From: Rhea pennata
Lineage: Eukaryota; Chordata; Aves; Rheiformes; Rheidae
Assembly: GCF_028389875.1 (NCBI RefSeq)
Contig: NC_084677.1
Coordinates: 8,226,017-8,290,016, forward strand
Length of the DNA stretch: 64,000 nt
Direction: 5' to 3'
The stretch's first letter is position 1. The number at the start of each line of letters is the position of its first letter. A program made the translations under genes and the position numbers. The notes beneath the pieces were generated by a model that searched no databases, was not told where the DNA came from, and was given only the letters and a program-made list of their open reading frames with translations. Shown here in pieces: positions 1 to 13,900 of this stretch.

Positions 1-2650
1 CACAGGTGCAGCAAGCCTTGTAGATTATTTCTTGATACATTTAAAAATAATTTATTTCTATGTGTTGTATTTGCTGCTTTTTTCATGATTCAGGGTAATG
101 ACTATGTCTTTCTTGATAATACTTTGTAGATTTATTAATAATCCAACCAGATAGAAGACTAAAGGCTTGGAAGCGTAGTTTTGGCTACCACTCAACCAAA
201 ATCTCTCTCCTTTTCTTCTGCTACAGTTCAAAGAGAATAATAGTGTCATCCATATTTTTTTGGCATACATACAGTAAACTTTTTCTAAAAGTATTAGAGC
301 TACATCACTTCTACTTGGTTTCATGGTACTCTCAGTGCACAATTTGCTTATCTGGCTAAGCCAATCTGAGAGCTACTCCTGATGAGAACTCTCCTCTTGA
401 CCTCCAGATTCCTGCCTCTCTCCTGTGACTATTCAGGGAACTAATCTGGCAGAAGACTATTTCCCTTTTTTGTAAGGGTAATCTTTGGTTTGGTTAGCTC
501 CTTGAACTTGCTACAGAGGATCAGAGAAGCACTGATGCTGGTTCGCAAGACAGGAGGTGAGAACGTGGCCAGAGGCAAGGGAAACCTGCTATGACAGCAG
601 CTAGTCAACCTATTAACTTAGCTCCAACAACAAACCAAGCTTCCAGTGTCATGCTCACTATTTTCAAATCAAATTCTTTATTTGCATTTCTTCTGGCTGG
701 TGTATGTATGAACTCATCAATTAAAGCTCAGATAGTTAAAAACTTATCAGATCCCAAATGATTTACGAGGTTTCAAAGATTGAAGAATGCTAATTAATGT
801 ACAGTAGGGCATTTGCAAACTTACTAAGAGGAAATTCTGAAAATGTTCTAATTTTACACCAGTGTATGTTGTGGTATTTCTACTTGTAATCCCATAACAT
901 TAAGTATATTTCTTGCATATGAAGAATATAATTAACAGAAAAAGACATTTTAAGTCGGAGATTGTGCAGGATTTATGTGTTGGCACTTTCTGAAGTCCCA
1001 CCATTTCAATATTCTAAGTAAGTATTGCTTGCTGTAAATTATGTTGCTTCATTCAATAGCTGGGTGCTTCTGCAATTTAGTTTGACTAATTCTGAATACC
1101 ATAGTAATTTTTTACAAAAGTAGGTATTTATGCCATGAAAACCAGATAATCACTGGCAATGATGAATGCCTTTGACATTTCTGCAGGATCCTTTAGTTAA
1201 GTTTTGAAGATATATTTGTTTAAAAAGAAACCATGAAAGTTGGAAAACAAACTTTGACCCACTCTTTGTTTGTAGAATGATTTACATTACTAATACATTA
1301 ACTATTACAAAGAAGAGAACTTAGACCAGAAATGTTTTCTGTTTACAGTGTATAAATATGATAAACATTTTTTAAAAACTAGGCAAGGGGACAATGTGCT
1401 GTATTGTCCACATTAAAAAAACCAAAGGTCTGGCAACTTTTTCCTTTGAAATGCCGGAATGACCGAAAAGCTTGGAAAAGATTTTGATGTTGGCAGCAAA
1501 GTGGCCTGCTTGTTGAGCATGTACTTTTTCTTATTTCCAGGTTTTAACCCGTTAACTCCTGATATGATCTCTGCTTGCTAGATTATAGCAGAAAACTCTT
1601 TGATAATTCCATTGCCTGCTTTGTCCCATAGCCCCTCTCTGCCAACAGCTCTGTAGCTGCTGGATGTGCTCTGTTCCCTGACGGGCCTTAATGCGACCAT
1701 ACTGCAGGTACCTTCCAACATAGACCTAATAGCATAGCAAATCTTTACCTGTCGTTGGAGGTGGTTCAGCCTAACCCAACTAGCTTAAGAAGTTTGTTTT
1801 ACCTGCTCAGACTTGGGAATGGTAAAGAATTAGTTTTTTAAAAAATAATAATAATAAAAAGAAATTTAAAACTATCACAGCTGTTTCTGAAGTGTTTGAC
1901 CATGGCTGTAGAGCCTTACTGCATCTGTCTGCTCTACTGCTCAGCTGGCAGCACCTGTCATGTTACAGGGCAGCAGAGCCGAAGGAATGTTGGCTTTGCA
2001 GTCATTGCAGTGCACAGCTCGGTGTGTTAAAATTTAACAAATAGACAGCAGTTTAATTTCACATGCTCAGCATGGAACTGTGATAGTTTTCTTCCCAATT
2101 TTTGTTCTGAGGAATTAGCATAAAATGTCATGGACTTAAGCTGTGAACAGAGCTGGTATGAAAAGAGTTCAGTGTGCAGAAGGTTGGCCTTATTCAATCT
2201 GACCAGCAGTTAATGGTTATAAGGTATTTGCAGATACGCAGCCTTTTCACCTGCTGTTGAGAGAGTTATAACACATGAGATTTGTATCTGATTATGATGG
2301 TTTAAGGACCTTAATCTGTCAATGGGATCCTTCAGAGCCACTGAACTGCACACACTCTGAACTTTCTTTTTATCTGTAAGTCACAAATTTTTCTTTACAG
2401 TATCAACTTTAACTGTGAACAACCTTACATGAGTTACAGTAAGGTAGCTGTATAAATAAACTATTTTCAAAGCTTTAGCATTAATTCTGTTCTGTATAAT
2501 TCCTATCCACTCCTTCTATGTTGTTACAAAATTACCATACTGCTTATGTAATATAGGATTTCCATAAGAATCCAGATGTTTGAAAAACATTATTTCAAAA
2601 AGAAGTAATTCACTGTGAGCATCAGTTTAAAGTTGAACTTCTTCAGGCCC

Positions 2651-2699
2651 TAATCATCTTAAATAATTAATGTTTTCTGTGATTAATTATTGATGATTA
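2651..2699. repeat. Bulged AT-rich inverted repeat
   Basis: TAATCATC (2651-2658) and AATAATTAAT (2662-2671) pair perfectly with ATTAATTATT (2682-2691) and GATGATTA (2692-2699). This gives 18 bp of stem with a 3-nt bulge and a 10-nt loop. Its arms hold TAATTA-type homeodomain cores. Confidence 0.8.
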
Positions 2700-5494
2700 C
2701 TCTGTTTAAATATTGGGTTTCTCACTGCAAAATAACTACCTTGGTATTTTTATTTTAAATTGAGAGATGAAAGAGTATATCTTCAGACAAAAGAATATAC
2801 AATCAGTAGAATCTTGAGCAGCAAAATCCGGATTGTATGTGCATGTATGTGTGTTTCTGAGACAAAGGTGCATGCATAACTTGCAGAAAGTCAACTCTCA
2901 ACTTGTCATGTCACCAATGTCTGTTATCTAACAGATGAAATTCGTGCAAATGACTAGCAGAAATACTGAGTAGAGAATCTTAGTTTTACTTCTGATTTGC
3001 ACAGAAATGAATAAGTATACAAAATGCCATAAAGGAGAGAATAAGGGCCAAGAAAAATTGCCACTTTTTAATTCCAAATACTTTTGTTTTACACTTTCAT
3101 TTTTATTGACATAAACATGATATTTAAAATTAGATAATCTGCATTTAAACAACTACTTTATATCAATTGTATTTATATCTGAGTGTATTTAATCTTTCTA
3201 AAGTTTATGCTATAGAAAAATGTCTTCTGTAAGCTAACAATTATTTTTCTTACTGCTGATTAATCATAATTATGGCAAACTCACTGAGAAACCTCTGGGA
3301 TTCTAGTATGCTCCTCAACATTTTGCTGTGTGCTAAGTCTTTCCTGTTCCCACCAGTCTCTGAAAAATACTGTTTTCTAGTCCCTCCAAATGTTCTGGGT
3401 AACTGACTTGCTGGTAAGGTGTTCCAGTGCCTTAATTTATGGATTTGCTGCATCCTTTGCTTCTTGCAGCTTCCAGTGCCTACTAGCTCCAACGTTTTTA
3501 AACCCAGTAGAGGGTGTTGCTAATTATGGGGTGGTGGGTCTGGGTAGGATTTAAGATTTGCTTTTCCAGCAGAAAATTCCTGCCATTCATTTTGAATGCT
3601 GGCTGTACAATGTTTGCAGAGATTTGTGTATTATTTAAGTGCATTGTTTTACTTTACTTTCCATCCAGGTCTTCGAAAGAGCCCTAGTCTGAGGATCATA
3701 GGAAAACATTTGAGAACAAAAGCATTACTCCACCCCCTGTTGCTGAAGCAGATATGTCATAAAATTGAGATGATTGAGCCAGATAGCAATAGTAGCAGCC
3801 ACTAAATTTCTTGAAGTCATGACAAAAGTCTTGAGGAAATGTACCTCTAGAGAAAAGATTAGAAATATATTTACTTCAACTTCACCACTTAAAACTAATT
3901 AATATAGGCTCCTCTAGGAAAATTGAAGTCAGTTTCTACAAAATCTAAAATTGTATATGTGAAATTCTTGATTATACTTAGGCTTTTTTTCCTTATATCT
4001 TCTTTCTCTATTTCTTGGAAGATTTTTGTGGTCTTAGCTCTTCGCAGTTCCTATATTAGCTACGGTCAAACTCAAGTCTAAAATTTTTTCTTGACTTAAA
4101 CCTAGATCTAAAAACTTTTTTTTAAATTATGTTCTGTATGTTTACCTTGGTAAAAATGTAACTTTGAGTTGGTACATTTCTTGTTTGGATCAAAATCTGG
4201 CCTTGATGCTCTGCAGTAACCAAAGTTGTTATGACTTTGCTGTTAATTTCAATGAATAAGATTCCAGGCCAGCTCATCTTCTGAAAAACAGTAGCTTGTT
4301 TATGCCTGTCCAAAACCTGTTGATTTTGGTTTTTGTTTTTTGTTGTTGTTGTTTCTTGGAATGCACTAACTACTGTCAGGCTTTGTGTATTTCCTACCTG
4401 AATGATGTCAACTATTTCACCTTCCTCATACGACGCATTTATTGAAAAAATGCCTACTTAGTCAGCTTCTGTTGGATTTAACTTGAATCCAGTTTTGGTC
4501 ATTTGATATGAATTCTACGTGATTTAGAAACCTGGAACTCAGGCTTCTCTATCCATAGGATGATGGAAGCAAATTTCATTACACTTCTCTTTTAAAACTT
4601 TGAACTGTGGAAGATTTGCAGCATTTGTTTTCAATCTCTAATATTGGTCTTAAAATATGAGCTTTCATTTTAAGAGAGTTCTATTTGTAGTTTAGTTTCA
4701 TGTTCAACAGTTTCGTCCACAATCTGCAGGATGATACCTTTGTGTTTTTCCACCTCTGTGTACTTTTGGGAATACATTAAGTAGTGTTTGGCGGTTGACA
4801 CTTTATGGATCTTTTCGCAGTTTGGATTGTGCAGATCTTTTGTCTAATATTCTTGAAGAGATTGAAAATCAGTTTTTAATTTTTCCCATAATTTGTGTAA
4901 TTTGTGAAATATTCAGTCTTTTGCTTTTTGTTTCCTTCTCTGCTGCTTCCTGGCTTGCATTCCATTTTAGACTACTAGGTGTGTTCATGCACTTCTATTT
5001 TCTCCATAAAAAACTATTATCATGTACAAACAACAATACGAAATAACTTGAGGCAAACATAAATGTTAGCGCCTGTGTTCCGTGGCAGTGGTATTGCAGT
5101 CAAAGTATTGGGAGAAACTAACATCTGTTGACTGATTTGTAGCACCTATTTGAAATATTTATTTATGATTGTTCTGAAGACTGTGATTCTATCACTGAAC
5201 TATGCTCACATGTGGCAAATAAGCATTATAGTTAATATGCTATAACTAAGCTCACTCCAGGCCAGTGCACCCTCCATAATGAGTAGCAAGAAGTCTTACT
5301 ATACCAGAAGCAACATTAACCCCAGAAAAAGGCAAATGCAAACTGGTAGAGATATTAATTCACTGCAATATGGTACTCTTGGAAACACAACCTTCCTTCT
5401 TCTTTTTCCTCCTAAATTAGGGAAAACTGAAAATGTTACAGAACTAATGATTTCTTCTTTTTCTTGAAGTTTTCTCGAAGTTCTTGCATCCTGT

Positions 5495-5518
5495 TCTCCT
5501 GGAAGCTCTTCCAGGAGA
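5495..5518. repeat. Perfect 11-bp inverted repeat
   Basis: TCTCCTGGAAG and CTTCCAGGAGA are exact reverse complements separated by only CT. The sequence could extrude as a hairpin or bind a dimeric factor. It has no gene context. Confidence 0.9.
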
Positions 5519-8413
5519 CACTGAGGTAGTCTGTATTCTTGCTGCAGGCTGTGGTGCTCAGATAGCTGGTATTTCACTACATTTATTTTACTTCATTCTT
5601 AACCCTCTAACTCCTTGTTATATCTTCTTCCATATGTTCTATCTCAAAACTACTCTAAGAACTTAATTTTGGAAAGTATTCCTTGGGGGTTTTTTTGTAT
5701 AATTTCATTTTATTCACCTATTAGAACAATTGTCTTATCTTCATGGTATTCTTAAAAATCACAAAACTATTTATAGACTTTCATGCTTCAAATTAAGCCA
5801 AGTCCCAACTGTTCCATGAACTATAGTAAAGATAGCAACTTCTCACTTTCTTTATGAGGTTTCAGGAGTTTCAGCTGTGTGTGACAGGGTTCTCATTATT
5901 GTTTCACAATTTTCATGCGTTTTAGCATACATACAAAACAGATTCTGCAAAATGGCTATTGTTCTATGAAAGATTGCAGTTGAGAATGCTTAACACCTTG
6001 AAGGTTTTAAACTTTCAAAGGACAGATAATCATCAGAATCATTTTTTTCTGGAAATTATAGAAGATTAAGGAAAGGCATCTTCTCCAGTTTGCTGCTTTT
6101 CCTTTTAATTATCCTGAATAATCTTTTGGTTAAAACATCTCTTCAGTAACAATATTTTTCCTGAAAATGACAAGACAGATTTTAAGTTAAAAACATGGAA
6201 AATATTAATGCATAGCATATTACTGAAAAAGAAATGTATATATCATCACTTATGTTAATTGATTCATATGGTCAATATATTAGAAATATCTAAATGTAAA
6301 GAAGAGCAAAAGTGCTCTGTTTTGATTTTTGTTTTAAACATTCAGTTCAGCAGGTAATTATTATTCCATGAGTAGGCCCCTATTCCACAAACTTAAATAT
6401 TGGTACTTATGCAGATAGGACTAAACCAATTATTTTTTGGCCATAGTAATTTATGGTAGTGGAGAAAATATTTGAATTTTAAATATGCAGAAAATGTAAA
6501 GCAGTATTTTCCACTGAGTGGAAATCTATGGATAATCTTGTCCATTGGTGGCGTAAAGCCATGACTTGTAAGTGAATAAGCATAGATTATATATTGAATT
6601 TCATTACTTCTATTTTCCCCTATAGATAAGGCGTTTGCTTTTTTTCATGGATGGGAATGAAAGTGTATGAATTAAAAAATAAAAAGTTTTTGCAGTTATT
6701 TAATAGACTACTTTCTGCTTTTTGTAGCCTATAGTTTGAGATACTCTGATGCAAAAATGGGGAAAAAAAGTGAGATTTTAACTCGCTGGCTGAATTTCAT
6801 TGAGAGCAGAGAGAAAAGAGAAATTGCAGTTACAACATAATTTATCTTGATAACCAGGGAGATTGAATTGCTTACCACATTCCCATAGTGCAAATATTTG
6901 TGCTACTAGGTTTTCTGGATCCTTTCATTGCGTGGACAGAATCTGTGATAGCTTTCCTCTAAGCCTTTCTAAGATAGATTTCTTTTGGCCTAGACAGGTA
7001 TTGAAGAACATAGAAGAACTGCAAAGATCATCTTTCTATATTTAATTACCAGTTCTCTTCATTGTCTTTACCCACTGTATTATAAATGCACACATTATTA
7101 GACAGCATAAATTTTAAATAGCATAGAAGTAAACAAAGAGTTTTAGAAAGCAGAGGTCCCACTAGGGGGGCATAGTCTTGTGCATAGTCTGAAGAAAGCC
7201 TTGATTAAAACTTCTTATGCTTATTCAAGATTTCTTGAAGTGTTTAATTTTTTAATCCAGATTTTTTATTTTAAATTATTTAATAGCTACTTGCACAAGT
7301 TGATAATTTTGCCAATAATGAAACAAACAAAAGAATTTACCTCATCTGTGTTAAAACGGATTAAAACTTGTATTAGATATATTTCAGTGATACAGTGTTT
7401 GGAAAGTGAGAAATATATTAAAAAGTTGGGTGAACGTCTATGTTCATTTTTAATATGAAAACAATTTCAAAATTAAAAATGAACCTCTACAGCTGAGTGG
7501 AGAAAGGAAAAGATAAAGGAAAGATATTAGGGACAGTCTTAGTCATCTTGGATACATCCATCCAGCTCTTCTCCACAGCATTGTAATCACCTACATGTAC
7601 ATTGTGTCTTGAAAAATCATAGCTGTCCCGTACAAGTGGAGCGCTGCCATTAGGAAGGACACATCTCTCCAGGAGTTTGTAACTGCTGCTAACAGATTCT
7701 GTGATACCTTACTGGGTTTTTCTGACTTGTTGTCGTTATTTTAGTTCAATATATTCTCAAGGATCAAAATAATATTATAAATTCTCACCAGTACAGAAAA
7801 AGCACCACGATAGAAGCACAGTGCTCTTCCTCAGGCTTCACGGGAAGTACTTTGCCATTATTTCAACACTGAAAAACCAACAATCAGATTAGACATGCTG
7901 GTTTTACCAAGAAACTAGATAGGAAAGGCAATCAGTGTCATGAATGATCTCCTTACCAAATTCAGATTTGCTACTCAAAACTGCTATTCCAAACTCCAGA
8001 TTGCTAAATTCTATTTTAGCAATTTGGAATTTGTCCCCTTTAGCTTGTGGAGCCGGATGAGAGCAAATGGTCTGTTGTGACTGTGAATTTCCTTTTTTTC
8101 AGGGAATTTAATTTCTTTCTTTCAGAGAATTTCTTTAATTTAATCAAATATGGTATTTTCATAATAATATTGAAAAAGGTAATGAGTAAAGCGATATTAA
8201 CAACAACCTGAATAACTCAGTCTAAAATTGTATAAGATGCCTGGTAACTATTTGCTATCAGCTTGATACAGTATCAGAAGTGCTGAATACTGAAACTGTA
8301 GCAGGAGCATAGAAAATATAAGAGAGAGCTGATTTTAACAGAACACATTGTAAAACTTATCACCTTATATACTCATTTCAATGCATCTCCTGGATATCAT
8401 GAAGAATCAAAAG

Positions 8414-8443
8414 AAAAAAAAAAGTTTTTTTTTTTTTTTTTTT
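8414..8443. repeat. A10-G-T19 homopolymer inverted repeat
   Basis: Ten A, one G, then nineteen T: a low-complexity self-complementary tract in AT-rich DNA. Length is likely variable. Confidence 0.9.
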
Positions 8444-8739
8444 CAAAATGAAAGGGTGGAATTTTCCTCTTAAAAAGATGAGAAGTATAGTAATAATAAT
8501 AATCAAATAGCAGACTTGTTGAGGCAAATGCACTGGAATCATTCAGAAAAATAACTGCATGACATCATGTGAGAAAGATAGAACCAAAAAAGGGCAAGTT
8601 TTATAGGCCCAGCAGCTTCTATTCATTCCCAAAGAATTTCTCCTACTCTCAAGAAGTGGGAGAGAGAAAGAAATAAAACCTTCATCTTTGGAATCACATA
8701 TTATAAATATGTTGTCCCAGACAGGAAAGGTCAAATAAG

Positions 8740-8782
8740 TTTTTTTTTTTTTTTTTTGTTTTTTGTTTGTTTTTTTTTTTTT
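8740..8782. repeat. T-rich low-complexity run
   Basis: Almost pure T with three G interruptions. On the minus strand it would be an A-rich tail, but no retroposon body is recognisable beside it. Confidence 0.88.
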
Positions 8783-9271
8783 AAGAAGAAGATGACATGT
8801 TTCTAGTAAGGAATGCTCAATGAGAAATACTGACCTACTGCTCAAAAAATCAGAGCTCCCAGTAATCCAAGGAAGTCTTGGAGCCACTGTGAATCACTGC
8901 ATGCTCTTGTCATCCTACATTTTTGGCAGACTACTGGCTGCATATAAAAAGATAATTTTTGACACTATTTCCCCCCCCGCCCATCTTGACCTCTCAGTAT
9001 GGCAGGAAGAGTTTTTCTCCTTTGTGAATTCAGCAAGGAACTTGTTTGGCATTAGCAAATTTCAGAGAGATGAGCTGCTGCAAAACTGATCCTGTTCTTA
9101 GGCAAATAATTCTGTTGCCTAAGCTAACCCACATAGTTTAGGAGAAAATGCAGCATTTGGATTCAGAATACTTGCAGGACTAAGGTACTACATAATCTCA
9201 GTTCTTATGTCCTTTGCCATATTCAGACTACTTGGAAATAAATGCTGTGCTAAACACAATGAGGTAAATCT

Positions 9272-9530
9272 TGCTGTGGTGGTTTGAGATTGCCACCCCC
9301 ACTTTTCTGCCCCAGGCTGTTTATCACACAGCAGAAAGGAACAGGCACCCGCCTTGGCCATTTCAGTTCTCTCTCTGACATGGTAGCATAAATCATGAAT
9401 AAAATGAGCCTATATCTTTAAGCATTGGTAACGAGAGGGTACGCGTGCTATATTGCACAGGCTGATGACAGTTGATCATTGCAGGCTCTGTAGTAGGCAT
9501 ACCCTTGTCTTGCCCTCCTATTCAACATAC
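9272..9530 (+). mobile_element. Possible degraded LTR fragment
   Basis: The block begins TGTGGTGGTTTGAG, a start resembling avian endogenous-retrovirus LTRs, and holds an AATAAA (9398-9403) within a GC-richer stretch. No primer-binding site, polypurine tract, partner LTR or target duplication could be identified. Assignment is from memory of LTR starts only. Confidence 0.22.
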
Positions 9531-10555
9531 AGGTAATTAACAGTTTACATGCCTGGTCCACATGACTCTTCCTCTTCTAGTTGTCTGGAAAGGCAGAGCC
9601 TGCCCCTGGTCTAGTTCTCTGTGTGTTTTCTTCTCAGTCATCAGAAACTGCATTGTAAGCCTGCTGCACAAAATCTATATTGCTGGGTGTACAGGATCTC
9701 AAAAAAGCACTTTTCAGCCCCAGTTTTCATGGGACAGTCCTGTGCTGTGCACAATTAAGCATCAACCAAGAGCTCAGACTTCTTGGGTAAGAAACCAAAG
9801 GGTGGCCTATATATATCAAAGAATTCTAATTACTTTTAAGTACCCTCCAATTACATTATCACAACTGAATTTACTGAACTAGAGGTGTTTCTTCATTTTG
9901 CTAGCTTTAGGGAAACGATAGGCTGCAACAGACACCACACCACACACTGGAATCAGAGCCTGTAAATTTGATTATACTTTTTTTTTTTTTAAGGCTTTAT
10001 TAAAACCTGTTGAGTGATATTTTTGGTTATAAATATGGGAAATCTTTTCCATTTTATGAAATGCCACTGGAATAGATGAATATCATAAAATGATATATCT
10101 ATTTTTATTAATATTTCTACTATGACTTTTGTCTAGATGATTATTGCCAATTTATCCCCTTGTGCTTATTCTGTAACAGTAAAGCTTGGAATATTTAAAG
10201 AAAAATCAATTTATCTTTCTTTTCCTGTCTCTTTATCATTATTTTGTCACTTTCTATAGTTCAAGAGCATCTGTCTCTGGGCAGATACCTGCTACCTGCC
10301 TCTTCATTTTTTCTGTGTTGTCTTATGGCTAGCTGCCATTACTGCACCTTCCCTCCAGCTGGTAGCAATTTTCACTTCATGTAGTTCAATCCACTTTCTT
10401 TATTAGAAATTTTATTTGTCCTTGAACGTGTGCAATATGCATAGAAACAAGTATATTATCAAATTATCATAAAAAATCCCTGGAACTGATATTTCTGGGT
10501 ATGTGATTAAACTCATTCACTTTGTTAGTCATAGCGTTCTGCTTTTATCAAACAG

Positions 10556-10709
10556 AATAAAGGAAGCTACTCTCATGGAGAATAAAGCAGAAAGATTAAT
10601 GTCAAAAATAAGTTTACAAAAGCAGAAAGATAGTATCAATAGGGAAAGAGCTTTATCGTATGGAAATAAAAAAGAATTAGTTCAAATAACGGCAGTACTA
10701 CAAGATTAG
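10556..10709 (+). other. Coding-like open frame after a splice acceptor
   Basis: Acceptor GCGTTCTGCTTTTATCAAACAG precedes a frame of about 51 codons ending at TAG (10707-10709). The peptide is charged and coiled-coil-like (for example EATLMENKAERLMSK and QKQKDSINRERALS). No poly(A) hexamer follows closely and no neighbouring exon was found. Purine-rich AT-rich DNA gives K/E-rich peptides by chance, so this is weak. Confidence 0.12.
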
Positions 10710-10940
10710 AATAGTTGGCCTAGCTGGGTACATTTTGGTGCACATATATAAGTAATCATATTCATTGGGTTGAATTAGTTTGAGGCTGCCTTCAGAAGGT
10801 AGCACATCTTAAAATAGCATCATTGTCCCATGGAAATGTCATTTCTGAGAATAACACCTAGGGCTTCAAAGGCATATTGGTAATTAAAAGTAGAATTGCT
10901 GGCTTTCTGGCATCTTAATTTTGATCACCTTCATTACTTT

Positions 10941-10958
10941 AAAAAAAAAAAAAAAAAA
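10941..10958 (+). repeat. Poly(A) run, 18 bp
   Basis: Eighteen uninterrupted A. No recognisable retroposon lies on its 5' side. Confidence 0.9.
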
Positions 10959-13900
10959 GATTTAGAGAGTGTGTTTCAGATACTCTTAGATTTGTGATTT
11001 AAAACCAAACAACAGTAGTCCCAAAGCTCTAAGATGCTGAAAGGGAAGTACCATTCTTAGAGGAATTCACCTAGACCATGAAAATCATTCTTTAGGACCA
11101 TGCAGTACTCTAATGCCCCAGACTAAACCAGACTAAAAACGTGACTGTAGTTATGAGCAATGTCATTTGAATAGTTCATGATACTATCATCAACAGTAAC
11201 ATGAGATTTCTAAATTTCTATGCACAAGTTTAGTGCTGTGGAAAACATCGTCTTGGCTTTGCCAGTAATTTTAGCGTTGTTTATTCATGTGCATGTTTGC
11301 AACGACGCTGTGGTATTTATATATCATAGATGCTTCACATGTGTATTCCTAGAAGAAAAAGGTTTTTTTAATGAAGTTAAGGAACACTTCTAACTAATAA
11401 TAGCGAGTGAACAATAACAGTCTAACCTCTTCAGCAATTTTATGATTAGACAACATGCATTTTTCATGTGACTTTGGGAAAGGATGAAGTGAGATTACCT
11501 GATGCACATTCAGGTAAAAGATGCATTTAGATGCAAGCTTGAAGAACAAATACTAGTTTAAATTCATTTTTTAAAATTTTCTGTAATTAGACTTAAAAAT
11601 AAAAGCTCTGTAGTTGTAACAGTGCTGCAGCCCTCAATACTGCATGATATGCTGCATAATGCAACTTGGCCTACTGTCCATCAGCTTACATTTGGTATGC
11701 AGTTGTCCACTGTTCTGCAGGATCAATTTTGGGGAACTGCTCATTTTAAAATAAGTATGAACCATGGAGCTATGAACTATGTGTATTCAGACACACATCA
11801 CTCATGGACCAGTTCCATGAAAGCTTTTCTGCCGAGAGCCTGTTATTCTGATCCTTGCTGCACTCAGCAAAAGCATTAATCTTTTCTGTGAAAATTTTCT
11901 CGCTTCATCTTTTCAAAAGTTGGCAGTTTAACCTCAGTTACTTATATTCCAGCATCTCTCAAGAGTCAATAGGAAGAAATAAGAACTTCCAGAAGGCAGT
12001 TTTTCTGATTTGCCTCAAATGCCCTTGCTGGATCAAGATGCATCATCTCTCAAGCTGCCTATTTCTTTCCACAGACTGCACAGAGAGTCCACCAATTGCT
12101 TCAGATTTAGACATTCATCTTCTTTTGTCTCTCTACAGCAAACAAATCTCACCTGAATCACGGTAGAAAGGGCTGTGCTTCTTTTGCCTTATTTGCATAA
12201 GCAGATGTAAAGTGTTAAGAAAAATCTTCCAATCAATATTTTAAAAAGGCAAAATCCTCTTCAGAGAGTCCACATGAAATACATATATGTGGTTCTTTCT
12301 TAAAACACTCAAACAAGTGAAAAAAAAACCATTTCTTGTGACAGAAAGAATTCCTTATATTTGTTTTTGGAATTTACTCTAAAAATGCATTTGAATGACC
12401 TGCAGGTTTATTCAGAAAATTGTCATCTAAACTTGTTGAGCAAAGAAGTGTTTACTGTAACAGTCTAGAAGGCTTTATAAATGTAATAGCTAATCTCTCT
12501 AATTCAATTACAAAAAAATTATGTCCTGATATGGCTTGCTCATAATTGATGCATCTTCATCTTTATTGATAAATTGTGTTTTTCGTATTTAACAGGATAT
12601 TAGGGAGAATAATGCATTTTAAAATCTGAACCTTAAGTGAGAGTCATGAAGTTGTAGGTAGGATTTAAGAAACTGCCAAGAGTCATGACAAGACCTTTTT
12701 TTTTCATACAGAGGTAAGGAACCTGTCCAAGGGGTTAGCTTTCAAAACCGTATATTTTGGATTATTTTAATGACCATCACTCTAGAGTCTGATTACTAAA
12801 ATGAGAAATTTATGCATTGAGGAACATTCAGTGTTTTACTGCTTGGCATTGTTAGTTCATTTTAGATGTCATGCACTATTAAAACTCGGAGCAAAGCGCT
12901 GGAATTTGGCTAAAATTATATATTATGTTTCTTCCAGCAGAGATAAATCCTAAACCAAACTCTAAAAGTCTCAAGCTTCTGCTGATGTGTGAGCTGGGTC
13001 AAATTCTGTATTTCACAATCTATGTGGTTAAGCAAGCAGTTGAACTAACCTATATGCTACATGTGGCATGTCTTTTCTTACACTCAGCTCAAAGCATTGG
13101 TTTATATAAAAAGTACCTCTTATTGCTACATTCTGAAAAGTGTATGTGGTATACAGAAAAAAAAAAAACTTAAAAGAAAGGCAGATTTAGTTTGAATAGC
13201 CTCTGGATCAAAGTTAGAAACAAATGAAAAACTCTTGGGAAAAACAATGACTTTTAACCCATTAGACTAATGTTAGTTAGACTACAATGGGTAATATGTA
13301 CCATGATGTAGAGAAAGAAGATTTAAAATGGCTCTCACACTCTAAAAAAATGCTTGGTGTGGGCTTCAGTCTCAAGGACAATTTTCCCTGTTGTTTCTGA
13401 ATTATCCGAACATATTCTAGGAGTCAAATGCTTGAGACTGCTTGTTTTAAGTAGTGTGCAGATGTAAAGGTATTTTTTAACTTTTACCCATTGGAATAGA
13501 AGAGTTCCTATAAACCATGGTACAGTATTATTAGCTAGGAAGTTAGACATGCATTGATATAGTATTTTAACTTTTCTGTGTTAATTTTTTTCTTAATCAT
13601 TTTGAACATTAGTGATATGAACAGCAAATCTTTAGTATTAATGTCATTGATAGTATACTTTTGATTTAAAAGGAACTTTAAAAAATGCTTGTTAGTAAAA
13701 GGATGGTAAGAAACAGAATATCATATAAGTGATGGTCAAAGAGGAAGGAGACAATGGGATACAAGGTGTTGTAGAAATTAATCTAGTGGAGCTGTAAAAG
13801 ATACTCATGCATGTTAAAAATGAGATCAAGAAGAAAAGAGTAGAGACAAATCCATTTTAAAAACTCTTGGTGTAGCTAGGTGTCACTTTCTGCTGTAAAA

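Larger units (their letters stand above)
1..8400. other. AT-rich noncoding tract
   Basis: No recognisable gene. All open frames are under 100 codons, with hydrophobic or Cys-rich translations typical of chance. A short ATAATAATA run lies near 1845-1858. Two inverted repeats are listed separately. It could be intergenic or part of a long intron. Confidence 0.7.
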
